Shown here one piece after another: positions 5,502 through 5,570 of a stretch of DNA of 5,570 nucleotides (within the stretch, counting starts at the first letter, position 1; every line of letters starts with the position of its first letter). This DNA is from Paracoccaceae bacterium (GTDB lineage Bacteria; Pseudomonadota; Alphaproteobacteria; Rhodobacterales; Rhodobacteraceae). The notes under the pieces were generated by a model. The model was given only the letters and a program-made list of their open reading frames with translations. It had not been told where the DNA came from and ran no database searches. The stretch spans positions 1 to 5,570 of the forward strand of contig JALQYS010000420.1 of the NCBI GenBank assembly GCA_023254015.1. The letters run 5' to 3'. Made by a program: the position numbers and the translations under genes.

Positions 5502-5570
5502 CGCTGCTAGACGGTGGACACTTGATGTACTATACGGCCGAAGTCATCAAGGGCGGTCCGCTGTCGGAGC
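5483..5570 (+). pseudogene. rseP: RseP (site-2 zinc metalloprotease) C-terminal fragment, 5'-truncated
   Basis: The plus-strand frame starting at 5483 encodes LPIPLLDGGHL followed by YYTAEV and IKGGPLSE. This matches the conserved C-terminal LDG metal-binding motif and following helix of RseP/MmpA intramembrane proteases (E. coli: LPVLDGGHL ... IKGGPVSE, from memory). Intact RseP needs about 380 upstream residues, including the HEXXH motif, PDZ domain(s) and transmembrane helices. Upstream here the same frame reads a low-complexity G-rich repeat region without hydrophobic helices. The normal NL(L/F)P lead-in is one residue short. The codons CTA, GGT, GGA and TTG are unusual for the neighbourhood, as expected of decay or foreign origin. 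The fragment continues beyond the right edge. It is most likely non-functional; a misread start of some other gene is much less likely. Confidence 0.7.

Noticed and set aside
5525..5570. Start of a new plus-strand gene at the ATG at 5525
   Set aside because: RseP-type residues (LPIPLLDGGHL) are encoded in the same frame upstream of this ATG, so it is an internal Met of the RseP fragment.

Overview
The window carries a tightly packed catabolic operon, read entirely leftward (minus strand), from a high-GC alphaproteobacterium. The likely group is Rhodobacterales (Paracoccus/Rhodobacter-like). That placement rests on GC-rich codon use, the protein styles and the intergenic palindromes; no rRNA or other phylogenetic marker is present, so it is only a likely assignment.

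Layout in transcription order: (1) 5286-3919, a glutamine-synthetase-fold enzyme of the gamma-glutamyl-amide synthetase type (PuuA/GlnA3/GlnA4-like), not housekeeping GlnA. (2) A 73-nt gap filled by two head-to-head copies of a palindromic repeat. (3) 3845-2463, an NAD(P)-dependent aldehyde dehydrogenase with all catalytic residues. (4) After only 3 nt, 2459-1299, a group III iron-type alcohol dehydrogenase with its complete metal site. (5) An 80-nt gap with a hairpin. (6) 1218 to beyond the left edge, a DadA-like FAD amino-acid oxidoreductase. This last gene has no stop inside the window, and its 406 visible codons are nearly full length.

Taken together, an ATP-dependent gamma-glutamyl ligase, an alcohol dehydrogenase, an aldehyde dehydrogenase and an amine/amino-acid oxidase suggest a route that caps an amine with glutamate, oxidises CH2OH to CHO to COOH, and finally deaminates the released amino acid. 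An amino alcohol such as ethanolamine or alaninol fits this gene set better than putrescine, because putrescine degradation needs no alcohol dehydrogenase. The gamma-glutamyl hydrolase that such a route needs is not in the window. This pathway is an inference from gene content.

The right end (5287-5570) is non-coding or degenerate. From the operon outward it holds a leader hairpin, an 11-bp direct repeat, a candidate 19-codon leader ORF, a guanine tract on the minus strand with the form of a very stable G-quadruplex, a perfect 12-bp-arm palindrome, a 9-bp-arm palindrome, and then a plus-strand fragment encoding the C-terminal LDG motif of the site-2 protease RseP. The RseP fragment has none of its upstream transmembrane coding sequence, so it looks like a rearrangement scar that continues past the window. 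I found no tRNA, rRNA, CRISPR array, transposase or convincing sigma-70/sigma-54 promoter.
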